DNA of 64,000 nt, from the NCBI RefSeq assembly GCF_050948215.1, contig NW_027488932.1, positions 1 to 64,000 of the forward strand, written 5' to 3'. Below, one piece after another: positions 1-12,153 of the stretch. Position 1 is the stretch's first letter. The number at the start of each line of letters is the position of its first letter. The position numbers were made by a program, and so were the translations under genes. The DNA is from Halictus rubicundus (taxonomy: Eukaryota; Arthropoda; Insecta; Hymenoptera; Halictidae). The notes under the pieces were generated by a model. That model was not told the DNA's origin. It searched no databases and saw only the letters and a list, made by a program, of their open reading frames with translations.

Positions 1-3000
1 ATAGGGGATTGGATAGGATAGGATAGAGGATTGGATAGGATAGAGGAAAGGATAGGATTGAGGATACATGATAGGATAGGATAGAGGATTGGATAGGATA
101 CAGGATAGGATAGGATAGAGAATAGGATAGGGGATTTGATAGGATAGAGAATAGGATAGGATAGAGGATAGGATAGGATAGAAGATAGGATAGGATAGAG
201 GATAGGATAGGATAGAGGATAGGATAGGATAGAGGATAGGATAGGATAGAGGATAGGCTAGGATAGAGGATAGGATAGAGGATAGGCTAGGATAGAGGAT
301 AGGATAGAGGATAGGCTAGGATAGAGGATAGGATACGATAGGATAGAGGATAGGCTAGGATAGAGGATAGGATAGAGGATAGGCTAGGATAGAGGATAGG
401 ATAGAGGATAGGATAGAGGATAGGATAGAGGATAGGATACGATAGGATAGAGGATAGGATAGAATAGGATAGAGGATAGGATAGGATAGAGTATAGGATA
501 GACGATAGGATAGGATAGAGGATTGGATAGGATAGAGGATAGGATAGGATAGAGGATAGGATAGACGATAGGATAGGATAGAGGATAGGATAGGATAGAG
601 GACAGGATAGGATAGAGGATTGGATAGGATACAGTAAACGATAGGATAGAGGATAGGATAGGATAGAGGATAGGGTAGGATAGAGGATAGGATAGGATAG
701 AGGATTGGATAGAGGATACGATAGGATAGAGGATAGGATAGGATAGAGGATAGAATAGGATAGAGGATAGGATAGGATAGAGGATAGGATAGGATAGAGG
801 ATAGGATAGGATAGAGGATAGGATAGGATAGAGGATAGGATAGGATAGGGGATTTGATAGGATAGATTATAGAATAGGGGATTTGATAGGATAGATGATA
901 AGGTAGGATAGAAGATAGGATAGGAAAGAGGATAGGATAGGATAGAGGAATGGATAGGATAGAGGATAGATGATAGGATAGGATAGAGGATTGGATAGGA
1001 TACAGGATATGATAGGATAGAGGATAGGATAGGGGATTTGATAGGATAGGATAGAAGATAGGATAGGATAGAGGATAGGATAGAATAGAGGATACTGTAG
1101 GATAGAGGATAGGATAGGATAGAGGATAGGATAGAGGATAGGATAGGATAGAGGATAGGATAGGATAGAGGATAGGATAGGATAGAGGATAGGATAGGAT
1201 AGAGGATAGGATAGGATAGAGGATAGGATAGGATAGAGGATAGGATAGGATAGAGGATAGGATAGGATAGAGGATAGGATAGGATAGAGGATAGGATAGG
1301 ATAGAGGATAGAATAGGATAGAGAATGGGATAGGATAGAGGATAGGATAGGATAGAGGATAGGATAGGACAGATGATAGGATAGGGGATTTGATAGGATA
1401 GATGATAGTATAGGATAGAGTATAGGATAGGATAGAGGATAGAATAGGATAGAGGATAGGATAGGATAGAGGATAGGAATGGATAGGATAGAGGATAGGA
1501 TAGAGGATAGGATACGATAGGATAGAGGATAGGATAGGATAGAGGATAGGATAGGATAGAAGATAGGATAGGATAGAGGATAGGATAGGATAGAGGATAG
1601 GATAGAGGATAGGATAGGATAGAGGATTGGATAGGATAGAGGAAACGATAGGATTGAGGATACATGATAGGATAGGATAGAGGATTGGATAGGATACAGG
1701 ATAGGATAGGATAGAGAATAGGATAGGGGATTTGATAGGATAGAGGATAGGATAGGATAGAGGATAGGATAGGACAGAGGATATTATAGGGGATTTGATA
1801 GGATAGAGGATAGGATAGGATAGAAGATACGATAGGATAGAGGATAGGATAGGATAGAGGATAGGACTGGATAGAGGATAGGATAGGATAGAGGATTGGA
1901 TAGAGGATAGGATAGAGGATAGGATAGGATAGAAGATAGGATAGGATAGAGGATCGGATAGGATAGAGGATAGGATAGGATAGAGGATAGGATAGGATAG
2001 AGTATAGGATAGGATAGAGGATAGAATAGGATAGAGGATATGATAGGATAGAGGATAGGATAGGACAGAGGATAGGATAGGATAGAGGATAGGATAGGAT
2101 AGAGGATAGGATAGGATAGAGGATAGGATAGGATAGAAGATAGGATAGGATAGAGGATAGGATAGGATAGGATAGATGATAGGATAGGATAGAGGATAGG
2201 ATAGGATAGAAGATAGGATAGGATAGAGTATAGGATAGGATAGAGGATAGAATAGGATAGAGGATAGGATAGGATAGAGGATAGGAATGGATAGGATAGA
2301 GGATAGGATAGAGGATAGGATACGATAGGATAGAGGATAGGATACGATAGGATAGAAGATAGGATAGGATAGAGGATAGGATAGGATAGAGGATAGGATA
2401 GGATAGAGGATAGGATAGGGTAGGATAGAGGATAGGCTAGGATAGAGGATAGGATAGGATAGAGGATAGGATAGGATAGAGGACAGGATAGGATAGAGGA
2501 TTGGATAGGATACAGGAAAGGATAGGATTGAGGATAGGATTGGATACAGGATAGGATAGGATAGGGGATTGGATATTACAGGATAGAGGATAGGCTAGGA
2601 AAGAGGATAGGATAGAGGATAGGATACGAAAGGATAGAAGATAGGATAGGATAGAGGATAGGATAGGATAGAGGATAGGATAGGATAGAGGATAGGATAG
2701 GGTAGGATAGAGGATAGGCTAGGATAGAGGATAGGATAGGATAGAGGATAGGATAGGATAGAGGACAGGATAGGATAGAGGATTGGATAGGATACAGGAA
2801 AGGATAGCATAGAGGATAGGATAGGATAGAGGATAGGGTAGGATAGAGGATAGGATAGGATAGAGGATTGGATAGAGGATACGATAGGATAGAGGATAGG
2901 ATAGGATAGAGGATAGAATAGGATAGAGGATAGGATAGGATAGAGGATAGGATAGGATAGAGGATAGGATAGGATAGAGGATAGGATAGGATAGAGGATA

Positions 3001-5826
3001 GGATAGGATAGAGGATAGGATAGGATAGGATACAGGAAAGGATAGGATTGAGGATAGGATTGGATACAGGATAGGATAGGATAGGGGATTGGATATTACA
3101 GGATAGAGGATAGGCTAGGAAAGAGGATAGGATAGAGGATAGGATACGAAAGGATAGAAGATAGGATAGGATAGAGGATAGGATAGGATAGAGGATAGGA
3201 TAGGATAGAGGATAGGATAGGATAGAGGATTGGATAGGATAGAGGATAGAGGATAGGATAGGATAGAGAATAGGATAGGATAGAGGATAGGATAGGACAC
3301 ATGATAGGATAGGGGATTTGATAGGATAGATGATAGTATAGGATAGAGTATAGGATAGGATAGAGGATAGAATAGGATAGAGGATAGGATAGGATAGAGG
3401 ATAGGAATGGATAGGATAGAGGATAGGATAGAGGATAGGATACGATAGGATAGAGGATAGGATAGGATAGAGGATAGGATAGGATAGAAGATAGGATAGG
3501 ATAGAAGATAGGATAGGATAGAGGATAGGTAGGATAGGATAGACGATAGGATAGGATAGGATAGAGGATAGGCTAGGATAGAGGATAGGATAGAGGATAG
3601 GATACGATAGGATAGAAGATAGGATAGGATCGAGGATAGGATAGGATAGAGGATAGGATAGGATAGAGGATAGGATAGGATAGAGGATAGGATAGGTTAG
3701 AGGATAGGATAGGATAGAGGATTGGATAGGATAGAGGAAAGGATAGGATTGAGGATACATGATAGGATAGGATAGAGGATTGGATAGGATACAGGATAGG
3801 ATAGGATAGAAAATAGGATAGGGGATTTGATAGGATAGAGGATAGGATAGGATAGAGGATAGGATAGGATAGAAGATAGGATAGGATAGAGGATAGGATA
3901 GGATAGGATAGATGATAGGATAGGATAGAGGATAGGATAGGATAGAAGATAGGATAGGATAGAGTATAGGATAGGATAGAGGATAGAATAGGATAGAGGA
4001 TAGGATAGGATAGAGGATAGGAATGGATAGGATAGAGGATAGGATAGAGGATAGGATACGATAGGATAGAGGATAGGATACGATAGGATAGAAGATAGGA
4101 TAGGATAGAGGATAGGATAGGATAGAGGATAGGATAGGATAGAGGATAGGATAGGATAGAGGATAGGATAGGATAGAGGATAGGATAGGATAGAGGATTG
4201 GATAGGATAGGATACAGGAAAGGATAGGATTGAGGATAGGATTGGATACAGGATAGGATAGGATAGGGGATTGGATATTACAGGATAGAGGATAGGCTAG
4301 GAAAGAGGATAGGATAGAGGATAGGATAGGGTAGAGGATAGGATAGGATAGAGGATAGGATAGTATAGAGGATAGGATAGGATAGAGGATAGGATAGGAC
4401 TGATGATAGGATAGGGGATTTGATAGGATAGAGGATAGGATAGACGATAGGATAGGATAGAGGATAGGATAGGATAGAGGACAGGATAGGATAGAGGATT
4501 GGATAGGATACAGTAAAGGATAGGATAGAGGATAGGATAGGATAGAGGATAGGGTAGGATAGAGGATAGGATAGGATAGAGGATTGGATAGAGGATACGA
4601 TAGGATAGAGGATAGGATAGGATAGAGGATAGAATAGGATAGAGGATAGGATAGGATAGAGGATAGGATAGGATAGAGGATAGGATAGGGTAGAGGATAG
4701 GATAGGATAGAGGATAGGATAGTATAGAGGATAGGATAGGATAGAGGATAGGATAGGACTGATGATAGGATAGGGGATTTGATAGGATAGAGGATAGGAT
4801 AGGATAGAAGATAGGATAGGATAGAGGAATGGACAGGTTAGAGGATAGGATAGGATAGAGGATTGGATAGAGGATAGGATAGAGGATAGGATAGGATAGG
4901 AGATAGGATAGGATAGAGGATTGGATAGAGGATAGGATAGAGGATAGGATAGGATAGGAGATAGGATAGGATAGAGGATAGGATAGGATAGAGGATAGGA
5001 TAGGATAGAGCATATTATAGGATAGAGTATAGGATAGGATAGAGGGTAGGATACGACAGAGGATTGGATTAGATAGAGGATAGATTATAGGATAGGATAC
5101 AGGAAAGGATAGGATTGAGGATAGGATTGGATACAGGATAGGATATGATAGGGGATTGGATAGGATAGGATAGAGGATAGGATAGAGGATAGGATAGGAT
5201 AGGATAGAGGATAGGATAGGATAGAGGATTGGATAGGATAGAGGAAAGGATAGGATTGAGGATACATGATAGGATAGGATAGAGGATTGGATAGGATACA
5301 GGATAGGATAGGATAGAGAATAGGATAGGGGATTTGATAGGATAGAGAATAGGATAGGATAGAGGATAGGATAGGATAGAAGATAGGATAGGATAGAGGA
5401 TAGGATAGGATAGAGGATAGGATAGGATAGAGGATAGGATAGGATAGGATACAGGAAAGGATAGGATTGAGGATAGGATTGGATACAGGATAGGATAGGA
5501 TAGGGGATTGGATATTACAGGATAGAGGATAGGATAGAGGATAGGATACGAAAGGATAGAAGATAGGATAGGATAGAGGATAGGATAGGATAGAGGATAG
5601 GATAGGATAGAGGATAGGATAGGATAGAGGATAGGATAGGATAGAGGATAGGATAGGATAGAGGATAGGATAGGATAGAGGATAGGATAGGATAGGATAC
5701 AGGAAAGGATAGGATTGAGGATAGGATTGGATACAGGATAGGATAGGATAGGGGATTGGATATTACAGGATAGAGGATAGGCTAGGAAAGAGGATAGGAT
5801 AGAGGATAGGATACGAAAGGATAGAA
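1..5826. repeat. 17-bp GGATA-type satellite, left domain
   Basis: Continuous tandem array with consensus unit GGATAGGATAGAGGATA. Common variants are a 12-bp short unit lacking one pentamer, GGCTA for GGATA (clustered at about 255-400), GGATACGATA, GGATTGGATA, and blocks starting GGGGATTTGATAGG. A cassette starting GATACAGGAAAGG recurs at 2509, 3029, 4211, 5448 and 5696, with a partial copy at 5096. No gene, RNA gene or non-satellite sequence is seen. Long minus-strand open frames here come from the stop-free satellite complement. Confidence 0.95.
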
Positions 5827-8800
5827 GATAGGATAGGACAGAGGATAGGATAGGATAGAGGATAGGATAGGATAGAGGATAGGATAGGATAGAGGATTGG
5901 ATAGGATAGAGGATAGAGAATAGGATAGGATACAGGAGAGGATAGGATTGAGGATAGGATTGGATACAGGATAGGATAGGATAGGGGATTGGATATTACA
6001 GGATAGAGGATAGGCTAGGAAAGAGGATAGGATTAGAGGATAGGCTAGACGATAGGATAGGATAGAGGATAGGATAGGTCAGAGGATAGGATAGGATAGA
6101 GGATAGGATAGAGGATAGAATAGGACAGAGGATAGGATAGGATAGAGAATAGGATAGGATAGAGGATAGGATAGGACACATGATAGAATAGGGGATTTGA
6201 TAGGATAGATGATAGTATAGGATAGAGTATAGGATAGGATAGAGGATAGAATAGGATAGAGGATAGGATAGGATAGAGGATAGGAATGGATAGGATAGAG
6301 GATAGGATAGAGGATAGGATACGATAGGATAGAGGATAGGCTAGGATAGAAGATAGGATAGGATAGAAGATAGGATAGGATAGAAGATAGGATAGGATAG
6401 AGGATAGGTAGGATAGGATAGAAGATAGGATAGGATAGGATAGAGGATAGGCTAGGATAGAGGATAGGATAGAGGATAGGATACGATAGGATAGAAGATA
6501 GGATAGGATCGAGGATAGGATAGGATAGAGGATAGGATAGGATAGAGGATAGGATAGGATAGAGGATAGGATAGGATAGAGGATAGGATAGGATAGAGGA
6601 TAGGATAGGATAGAAGATTGGATAGGATAGAGGAAAGGATAGGATTGAGGATACATGATAGGATAGGATAGAGGATTGGATAGGATACAGGATAGGATAG
6701 GATAGAAAATAGGATAGGGGATTTGATAGGATATAGGATAGGATAGGATAGAGGATAGGATAGGATAGAGGATATTATAGGATAGAGGATAGGACAGGAT
6801 AGAGGATAGGATAGGATAGAGGATAGGATAGGATAGGATACAGGAAAGGATAGGATTGAGGATAGGATTGGATACAGGATAGGATAGGATAGGGGATTGG
6901 ATATTACAGGATAGAGGATAGGATAGAGGATAGGATACGAAAGGATAGAAGATAGGATAGGATAGAGGATAGGATAGGATAGAGGATAGGATAGGATAGA
7001 GGATAGGATAGGATAGAGGATAGGATAGGATAGAGAATAGGATAGGGTAGAGGATAGGATAGGATAGGATACAGGAAAGGATAGGATTGAGGATAGGATT
7101 GGATACAGGATAGGATAGGATAGGGGATTGGATATTACAGGATAGAGGATAGGTTAGGAAAGAGGATAGGATAGAGGATAGGATAGACGATAGGATAGGA
7201 TAGAGGATAGGATAGGTCAGAGGATAGGATAGGATAGAGGATAGGATAGAGGATAGAATAGGATAGAGGATAGGATAGGATAGAGAATAGGATAGGATAG
7301 AGGATAGGATAGGACACACGATAGGATAGGATAGAGGATAGGATAGGTCAGAGGATAGGATAGGATAGAGGATAGGATAGAGGATAGAATAGGATAGAGG
7401 ATAGGATAGGATAGAGGATAGGAATGGATAGGATAGAGGATAGGATAGAGGATAGGATACGATAGGATAGAGGATAGGATAGGATAGAGGATAGGATAGG
7501 ATAGAAGATAGGATAGGATAGAAGATAGGATAGGATAGAGGATAGGTAGCATAGGATAGAGGATTGGATAGGATAGAGGAAAGGATAGGATTGAGGATAC
7601 ATGATAAGATAGGATAGAGGATTGGATAGGATACAGGATAGGATAGGATAGAAAATAGGATAGGGGATTTGATAGGATAGAGGATAGGATAGGATAGAGG
7701 ATAGGATAGGACAGAGGATATTATAGGATAGAGGATAGGATAGGATAGAGGATAGGATAGGATAGGATAGAGGATAGGCTAGGATAGAGGATATGATAGA
7801 GGATAGGATAGAGGATAGGATACGATAGGATAGAGGATAGGATAGGATAGGATAGAGGATAGGATAGTATAGAGGATAGGATAGGATAGAGGATAGGATA
7901 GGATAGGATAGAGGATAGGCTAGGATAGAGGATAGGATAGAGGATAGGCTAGGATAGAGGATAGGATAGAGGATAGGATAGAGGATAGGATAGGATAGGA
8001 TAGGATAGAGGATAGGATAGAGGATAGGATAGAGGATAGGATACGATAGGATAGAGGATAGGATAGAATAGGATAGAGGATAGGATAGGATAGAGGATAG
8101 GATAGACGATAGGATAGGATAGAGGATTGGATAGGATAGAGGATAGGATAGGATAGAGGATAGGATAGACGATAGGATAGGAGAGAGGATAGGATAGGAT
8201 AGAGGATAGGATAGGATAGGATAGAGGATAGGCTAGGATAGAGGATAGGATAGAGGATAGGATACGATAGGATAGAAGATAGGATAGGATCGAGGATAGG
8301 ATAGGATAGAGGATAGGATAGGATAGAGGATAGGATAGGATAGAGGATAGGATAGGATAGAGGATAGGATAGGATAGAGGATAGGATAGGATAGAGGATA
8401 GGATAGGATAGAGGATAGGGTAGGATAGAGGTTAGGATAGGATAGAGGATTGGATAGAGGATACGATAGGATAGAGGATAGGATAGGATAGAGGATAGAA
8501 TAGGATAGAGGATAGGATAGGATAGAGGATAGGATAGGATAGAGGATAGGATAGGATAGAGGATAGGATAGGATAGAGGATAGGATAGGATAGGGGATTT
8601 GATAGGATAGTGGATAGAATAGGGGATTTGATAGGATAGATGATAAGGTAGGATAGAAGATAGGATAGGATAGAGGATAGGATAGAATAGAGGATACTGT
8701 AGGATAGAGGATAGGATAGGATAGAGGATAGGATAGGATAGAGGGTAGGATAGAGGATAGGATAGAATAGGATAGAGGATGGGATAGGATAGAGGATAGG

Positions 8801-11067
8801 ATAGACGATAGGATAGGATAGAGGATTGGATAGGATAGAGGATAGGATAGGATAGACGATAGGATAGGATAGAGGTTTGTATAGGATAGAGGATAGGGTA
8901 GGATAGAGGATAGGATAGACGATAGGATAGGATAGAGGATAGGATAGGATAGAGCACAGGATAGGATAGAGGATTGGATAGGATACAGGAAAGGATAGGA
9001 TAGAGGATAGAATAGGATAGAGGAAAGGATAGGATAGAGGATAGGATAGGATAAAGTATAGGATAGGATAGAGGATAGAATAGGATAGAGGATAGGATAG
9101 GATAGAGGATAGGATAGGATAGGATAGAGGATAGGCTAGGATAGAGGATAGGATAGAGGATAGGATACGATAGGATAGAGGATAGGATAGGATAGAGTAT
9201 AGGATAGGATAGAGGATAGGATAGGATAGAAGATAGGGTAGGATAGAGGATAGGATAGTATAGAGGATAGGATAGAATAGAGGATAGGATAGGATAGGAT
9301 AGAGGATAGGCTAGGATAGAGGATAGGACAGAGGATAGGATACGACAGGATAGAGGATAGGATAGGATAGAAGATAGGATTGGATAGAGGATAGTATAGG
9401 ATAGAGGATAGGATAGGATAGAGGATAGGATAGGATAGAGGATAGGATAGGACAGAGGATAGGATAGGGGATTTGATAGTATAGAGGATAGGATAGAGGA
9501 TAGGATAGAGGATAGGATAGGATACTGGAAAGGATAGAATTGAGGATAGGATTGGATACAGGATAGGATAGGATAGGGGATTGGATATTACAGGATAGAG
9601 GATACGCTAGGAAAGAGGATAGGATAGAGGATAGGATAGACGATAGGATAGGATACAGGATAGGATAGGTCAGAGGATAGGATAGGATAGAGGATAGGAT
9701 AGAGGATAGAATAGGATAGAGGATAGGATAGGATAGAGGATAGGATAGGATAGAGGATAGGAAAGGACAGATGATAGGATAGGGTATTTGATAGGATAGA
9801 TGATAGTATAGGATAGAGTATAGGATAGGATAGAGGATAGAATAGGATAGAGGATAGGATAGGATAGAGGATAGGAATGGATAGGATAGAGGATATTATA
9901 GAGGATAGAATACGATAGGATAGAGGATAGGATAGGATAGAGGATAGGATAGGGTAGAGGATAGGATAGGATAGAGGATAGGATAGGATAGAGGATAGGA
10001 TAGTATAGAGGATAGGATAGGATAGAGGATAGGATAGGACAGATGATAGGATAGGGGATTTGATAGGATAGAGGATAGGATAGGATAGAAGATAGGATAG
10101 GATAGAGGATAGGATAGGATAGAGGATAGGATAGGATAGAGGATAGGATAGGATAGAGGATAGAATAGGATAGAGGATAGGATATTATAGAGGATAGGAT
10201 AGGATAGAGGATAGGATAGGATAGAGGATAGGATAGGATAGAAGATAGGATAGGATAGAGGATAGGATAGGATAGAGGATAGGATAGGATAGAGGAGAGG
10301 ATAGGATTGAGGATAGGATTGGATACAGGATAGGATAGGATAGGGGATTGGATATTACAGGATAGAGGATAGGCTAGGAAAGAGGATAGGATAGAGGATA
10401 GGATAGACGATAGGATAGGATCGAGGATAGGATAGGTCAGAGGATAGGATAGGATAGAGGATAGGATAGAGGATAGAATAGGATAGAGGATAGGATAGGA
10501 TAGAGAATAGGATAGGATAGAGGATAGGATAGGACACATGATAGGATAGGGGATTTGATAGGATAGATGATAGTATAGGATAGAGTATAGGATAGGATAG
10601 AGGATAGTATAGGATAGAGGATAGGATAGGATAGAGGATAGGAATGGATAGGATAGAGGATAGGATAGAGGATAGGATACGATAGGATAGAGGATAGGAT
10701 AGGATAGAGGATAGGATAGGATAGAAGATAGGATAGGATAGAAGATAGGATAGGATAGAGGATAGGATAGGATAGAGGATAGAGGATAGGATAGGATAGA
10801 GGATAGGATAGGATAGAGTATAGGATAGGATAGAGGATAGGATAGGATAGAGGATAGGATAGGATAGAGGATAGGATAGGATAGAGGATAGGATAGGATA
10901 GAGGATAGGATAGGATAGAGGATAGGATAGGATAGAGGATAGGATAGGATAGAGGATAGGATATGATAGAGGACAGGAGAGGATAGAGGATAGGATAGGA
11001 CAGAGGATAGGATAGGGGATTTGATAGGATAGAGAACAGGATAGGATAGAAGATAGGATAGGATAGA

Positions 11068-11100
11068 GGATAGGATAGGATAGGATAGGATAGGATAGGA
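11068..11100. repeat. Pure GGATA pentamer run at the 5' junction of the element, copy 1
   Basis: Six uninterrupted GGATA units plus GGA abut the element with no GAGGATA heptamer, whereas the surrounding array normally allows only two or three pentamers in a row. The same run precedes copy 2 at 19147-19179. It may be the original target or have been made during insertion. Confidence 0.8.
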
Positions 11101-11101
11101 G

Positions 11102-11533
11102 TGGAGGAGGATAGGAGGAGGATTTGAGTGCCCAGCTTGGGCCGAGCCGCGCCGTGTCCTTAGAGCCGCGGTGGAAGGGTGGGACCTCTCGCTGTCGACC
11201 GTGGTCGACCACATGGTCGACAGCGTGAGGTCGTGGAAGGCGGTGGCCTCCTTCTGCGATGATGTGATCAAGCAGAAGGAGGCCGCCGAGCGGGCCCGGG
11301 AACGGGACCCGGGCTCCGCGAGGCGTATTTGGGCGCGGGGACGACCCCCGCGCCGACGTGTGCCCCCCAGTAGGGGGGCGGAGAGGGTAGGGAGGGCGCG
11401 GGGGTCTCCCCCGCGTCAACGTGTGCCCCCTGTGGTGGGGGGCGGGGTGGGGTTGGCGCGGGGAGTTTCCCCGCGCCCTGTTACGCCCCCACAACTGGGG
11501 GCGGTGTACTTGGGGGCCCGGGGTGTGAGCTGA
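11102..11533 (+). pseudogene. C-terminal remnant of R1-type ORF2 reverse transcriptase protein, copy 1
   Basis: The frame is open from a satellite stop at 11096-11098 to TGA at 11531-11533, 143 residues, with no credible start: it is the 3' end of a longer gene. Residues 8-13 read FECPAW and residues 28-64 contain DLSLSTVV, RSWKAVASFCDDV and KQKEAAER. This Cys-Pro-x-Trp followed by a Leu-rich helix and a Trp-x-x-Val-x-x-Phe-Cys segment resembles the conserved tail that follows the reverse transcriptase domain in R1-clade and related Jockey-group ORF2 proteins. Apurinic endonuclease and reverse transcriptase domains are missing, so the copy cannot be autonomous. From residue 76 the frame enters three GC-rich repeats and gives an Arg/Pro/Gly-rich tail (residues 77-143). 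The GTG at residue 24 is not a start; it is simply an internal valine. Function in the intact element would be target-primed reverse transcription, with the Cys-containing tail possibly aiding nucleic-acid binding. Confidence 0.7.
11332..11512 (+). repeat. Three in-frame GC-rich tandem repeats in the retroelement, copy 1
   Basis: Units start at 11332, 11395 and 11455 (each begins GGCGCGGGG or GGCGCGGGGG), giving spacings of 63 and 60 bp, then a last unit of about 58 bp. Each unit has two potential hairpins, one of GCGCGGGG type and one of GCCCCC/GGGGGC type. As 63 and 60 are multiples of three, the reading frame is kept and the protein repeats as ARGxxPRxxVPP-like blocks of 21 and 20 residues. 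Confidence 0.85.
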
Positions 11534-11617
11534 CCCGGGCCCCCGGGGGGGAGCATAGCTCCCCCCGTGATAGGCCGACACCCCCCGGGTTAATTTCCCG
11601 GTTTGGGGGGGTGTCGG
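11512..11617 (+). other. Hairpin cluster around and after the ORF stop, copy 1
   Basis: Three perfect stems are visible. GGGGGCCCGGG at 11512-11522 pairs with CCCGGGCCCCC at 11534-11544, and the TGA stop (11531-11533) lies in its loop. GGGGGGAGC at 11546-11554 pairs with GCTCCCCCC at 11558-11566 around an ATA loop. CCGACACCCCCC at 11575-11586 pairs with GGGGGGTGTCGG at 11606-11617, with a smaller CCGGG/CCCGG stem possible inside. In RNA this would be very stable. Whether it serves recognition by the element's own reverse transcriptase is inference. Confidence 0.75.
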
Positions 11618-11622
11618 TCCGT

Positions 11623-12051
11623 CCCTCCCGTTAGGGGAGGGGGATTCGTGGGGGGAATTGGGTGAGGAAGGGTCGGGGCGTGCCGGATCGCGCCTCCGAC
11701 GGCCCTTCCTTCCGGTGGCGGCGTCCTCTTGCTCTGGCCGGGGCTGGTTCCTTCGGGACACTGGCCCCGAGCGGGGCACGAGGACTCCGGGAGCTGTGGG
11801 TGGACCGAGCTGGGGCTCGGGAAGCCCAATCCGAAGGCTCCAGGGATGGGGACACCGGGCGGGTCCCTCCGCCCGGGGTCTTATAGCGTAGGCAGTGGGG
11901 GAGGTTAACCCCTCCCCCGGGGTGGCATGTATTAGCTGGGAGGTGTCCTGTTGAGTACTCGCGTGATCCAGGCACCTCCCATGTAGCTTAGGTGGGCGTG
12001 AGGTTTTAGTGGGTAGTCTCCGGGGGCTCCGCCCCCCGGAGAGAATCCCAC
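11623..12051 (+). other. Structured 3' region of the retroelement, copy 1
   Basis: Further inverted repeats are visible: CCCTCCC 11623-11629 with GGGAGGG 11635-11641; CCGGGCGG 11855-11862 with CCGCCCGG 11869-11876; GGGGGAGG 11897-11904 with CCTCCCCC 11911-11918; GGGAGGTGTCCTG 11938-11950 with CAGGCACCTCCC 11969-11980 (one bulged T); and GTGGG 12009-12013 with CCCAC 12047-12051 enclosing TCTCCGGGGG 12017-12026 paired with CCCCCGGAGA 12033-12042. Short open frames in this stretch have no recognisable product and I take it as untranslated 3' sequence. Confidence 0.65.
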
Positions 12052-12104
12052 ATAACCCCGGCTTTCCCCAGGGAGTCGGGGTATGTATAAAACATTTCCT
12101 CACG

Positions 12105-12106
<2 letters not shown>

Positions 12107-12149
<43 letters not shown>
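12107..12149 (+). other. Poly(A) tail of retroelement copy 1 (43 A)
   Basis: An uninterrupted run of 43 A follows CACGAT and is directly followed by GGATAGAGGATAGG. This marks the 3' end of the inserted element and the junction with satellite. There is no AATAAA just upstream; the nearest AT-rich stretch is GTATGTATAAAAC at 12081-12093. Confidence 0.9.

Positions 12150-12153
<4 letters not shown>

Larger units (their letters stand above)
11101..12149 (+). mobile_element. 5'-truncated non-LTR retrotransposon, R1-clade-like, copy 1
   Basis: A GC- and CpG-rich segment interrupts the GGATA satellite. It holds, in order, a coding remnant resembling the end of an R1-type ORF2 protein, three GC-rich repeats that stay in frame, a stop codon at 11531-11533, about 570 bp of hairpin-rich 3' region, and a 43-nt A tract at 12107-12149 followed directly by GGATAGAGGATAGG. 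A terminal A tract and loss of the 5' end are typical of target-primed LINE insertions. Bases 11101-11121 are purine-rich filler between satellite and clear element sequence. No target-site duplication can be recognised because the target is itself repetitive. The coding strand is the G-rich satellite strand. LINE identity is fairly sure; the R1 clade assignment is from recalled family resemblance. Confidence 0.82.

Noticed and set aside
9670..11271. 533-residue minus-strand frame starting MITSSQKEATAFHDL
   Set aside because: The non-repeat start is the antisense of the SFCDDVIKQKEA coding segment on the + strand; the rest is satellite translation.
11331..11512. Ribosomal RNA-like GC-rich hairpins
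   Set aside because: I recognised no conserved rRNA core sequence; the stretch is explained by three tandem repeats in frame with the ORF2 tail.
11590..11975. Short open frames on both strands in the 3' region of the element (74-114 residues) and their copies at +8079
   Set aside because: They lie in hairpin-rich GC DNA where stops are rare by chance, overlap one another in several frames and show no recognisable domain.
10355..12103. 582-residue minus-strand open frame running from the retroelement 3' region through its antisense into satellite (and 18737-20182 in copy 2)
   Set aside because: It is antisense to the recognisable ORF2 tail, its Pro/Arg-rich part reflects GC-rich hairpin DNA, and its other end is satellite. 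No known domain.
12081..12106. Promoter TATA-like sequence GTATAAAAC before the A tract
   Set aside because: It lies just before the A tail of a LINE 3' end, where it is more simply part of the element's terminal sequence; nothing transcribable follows.
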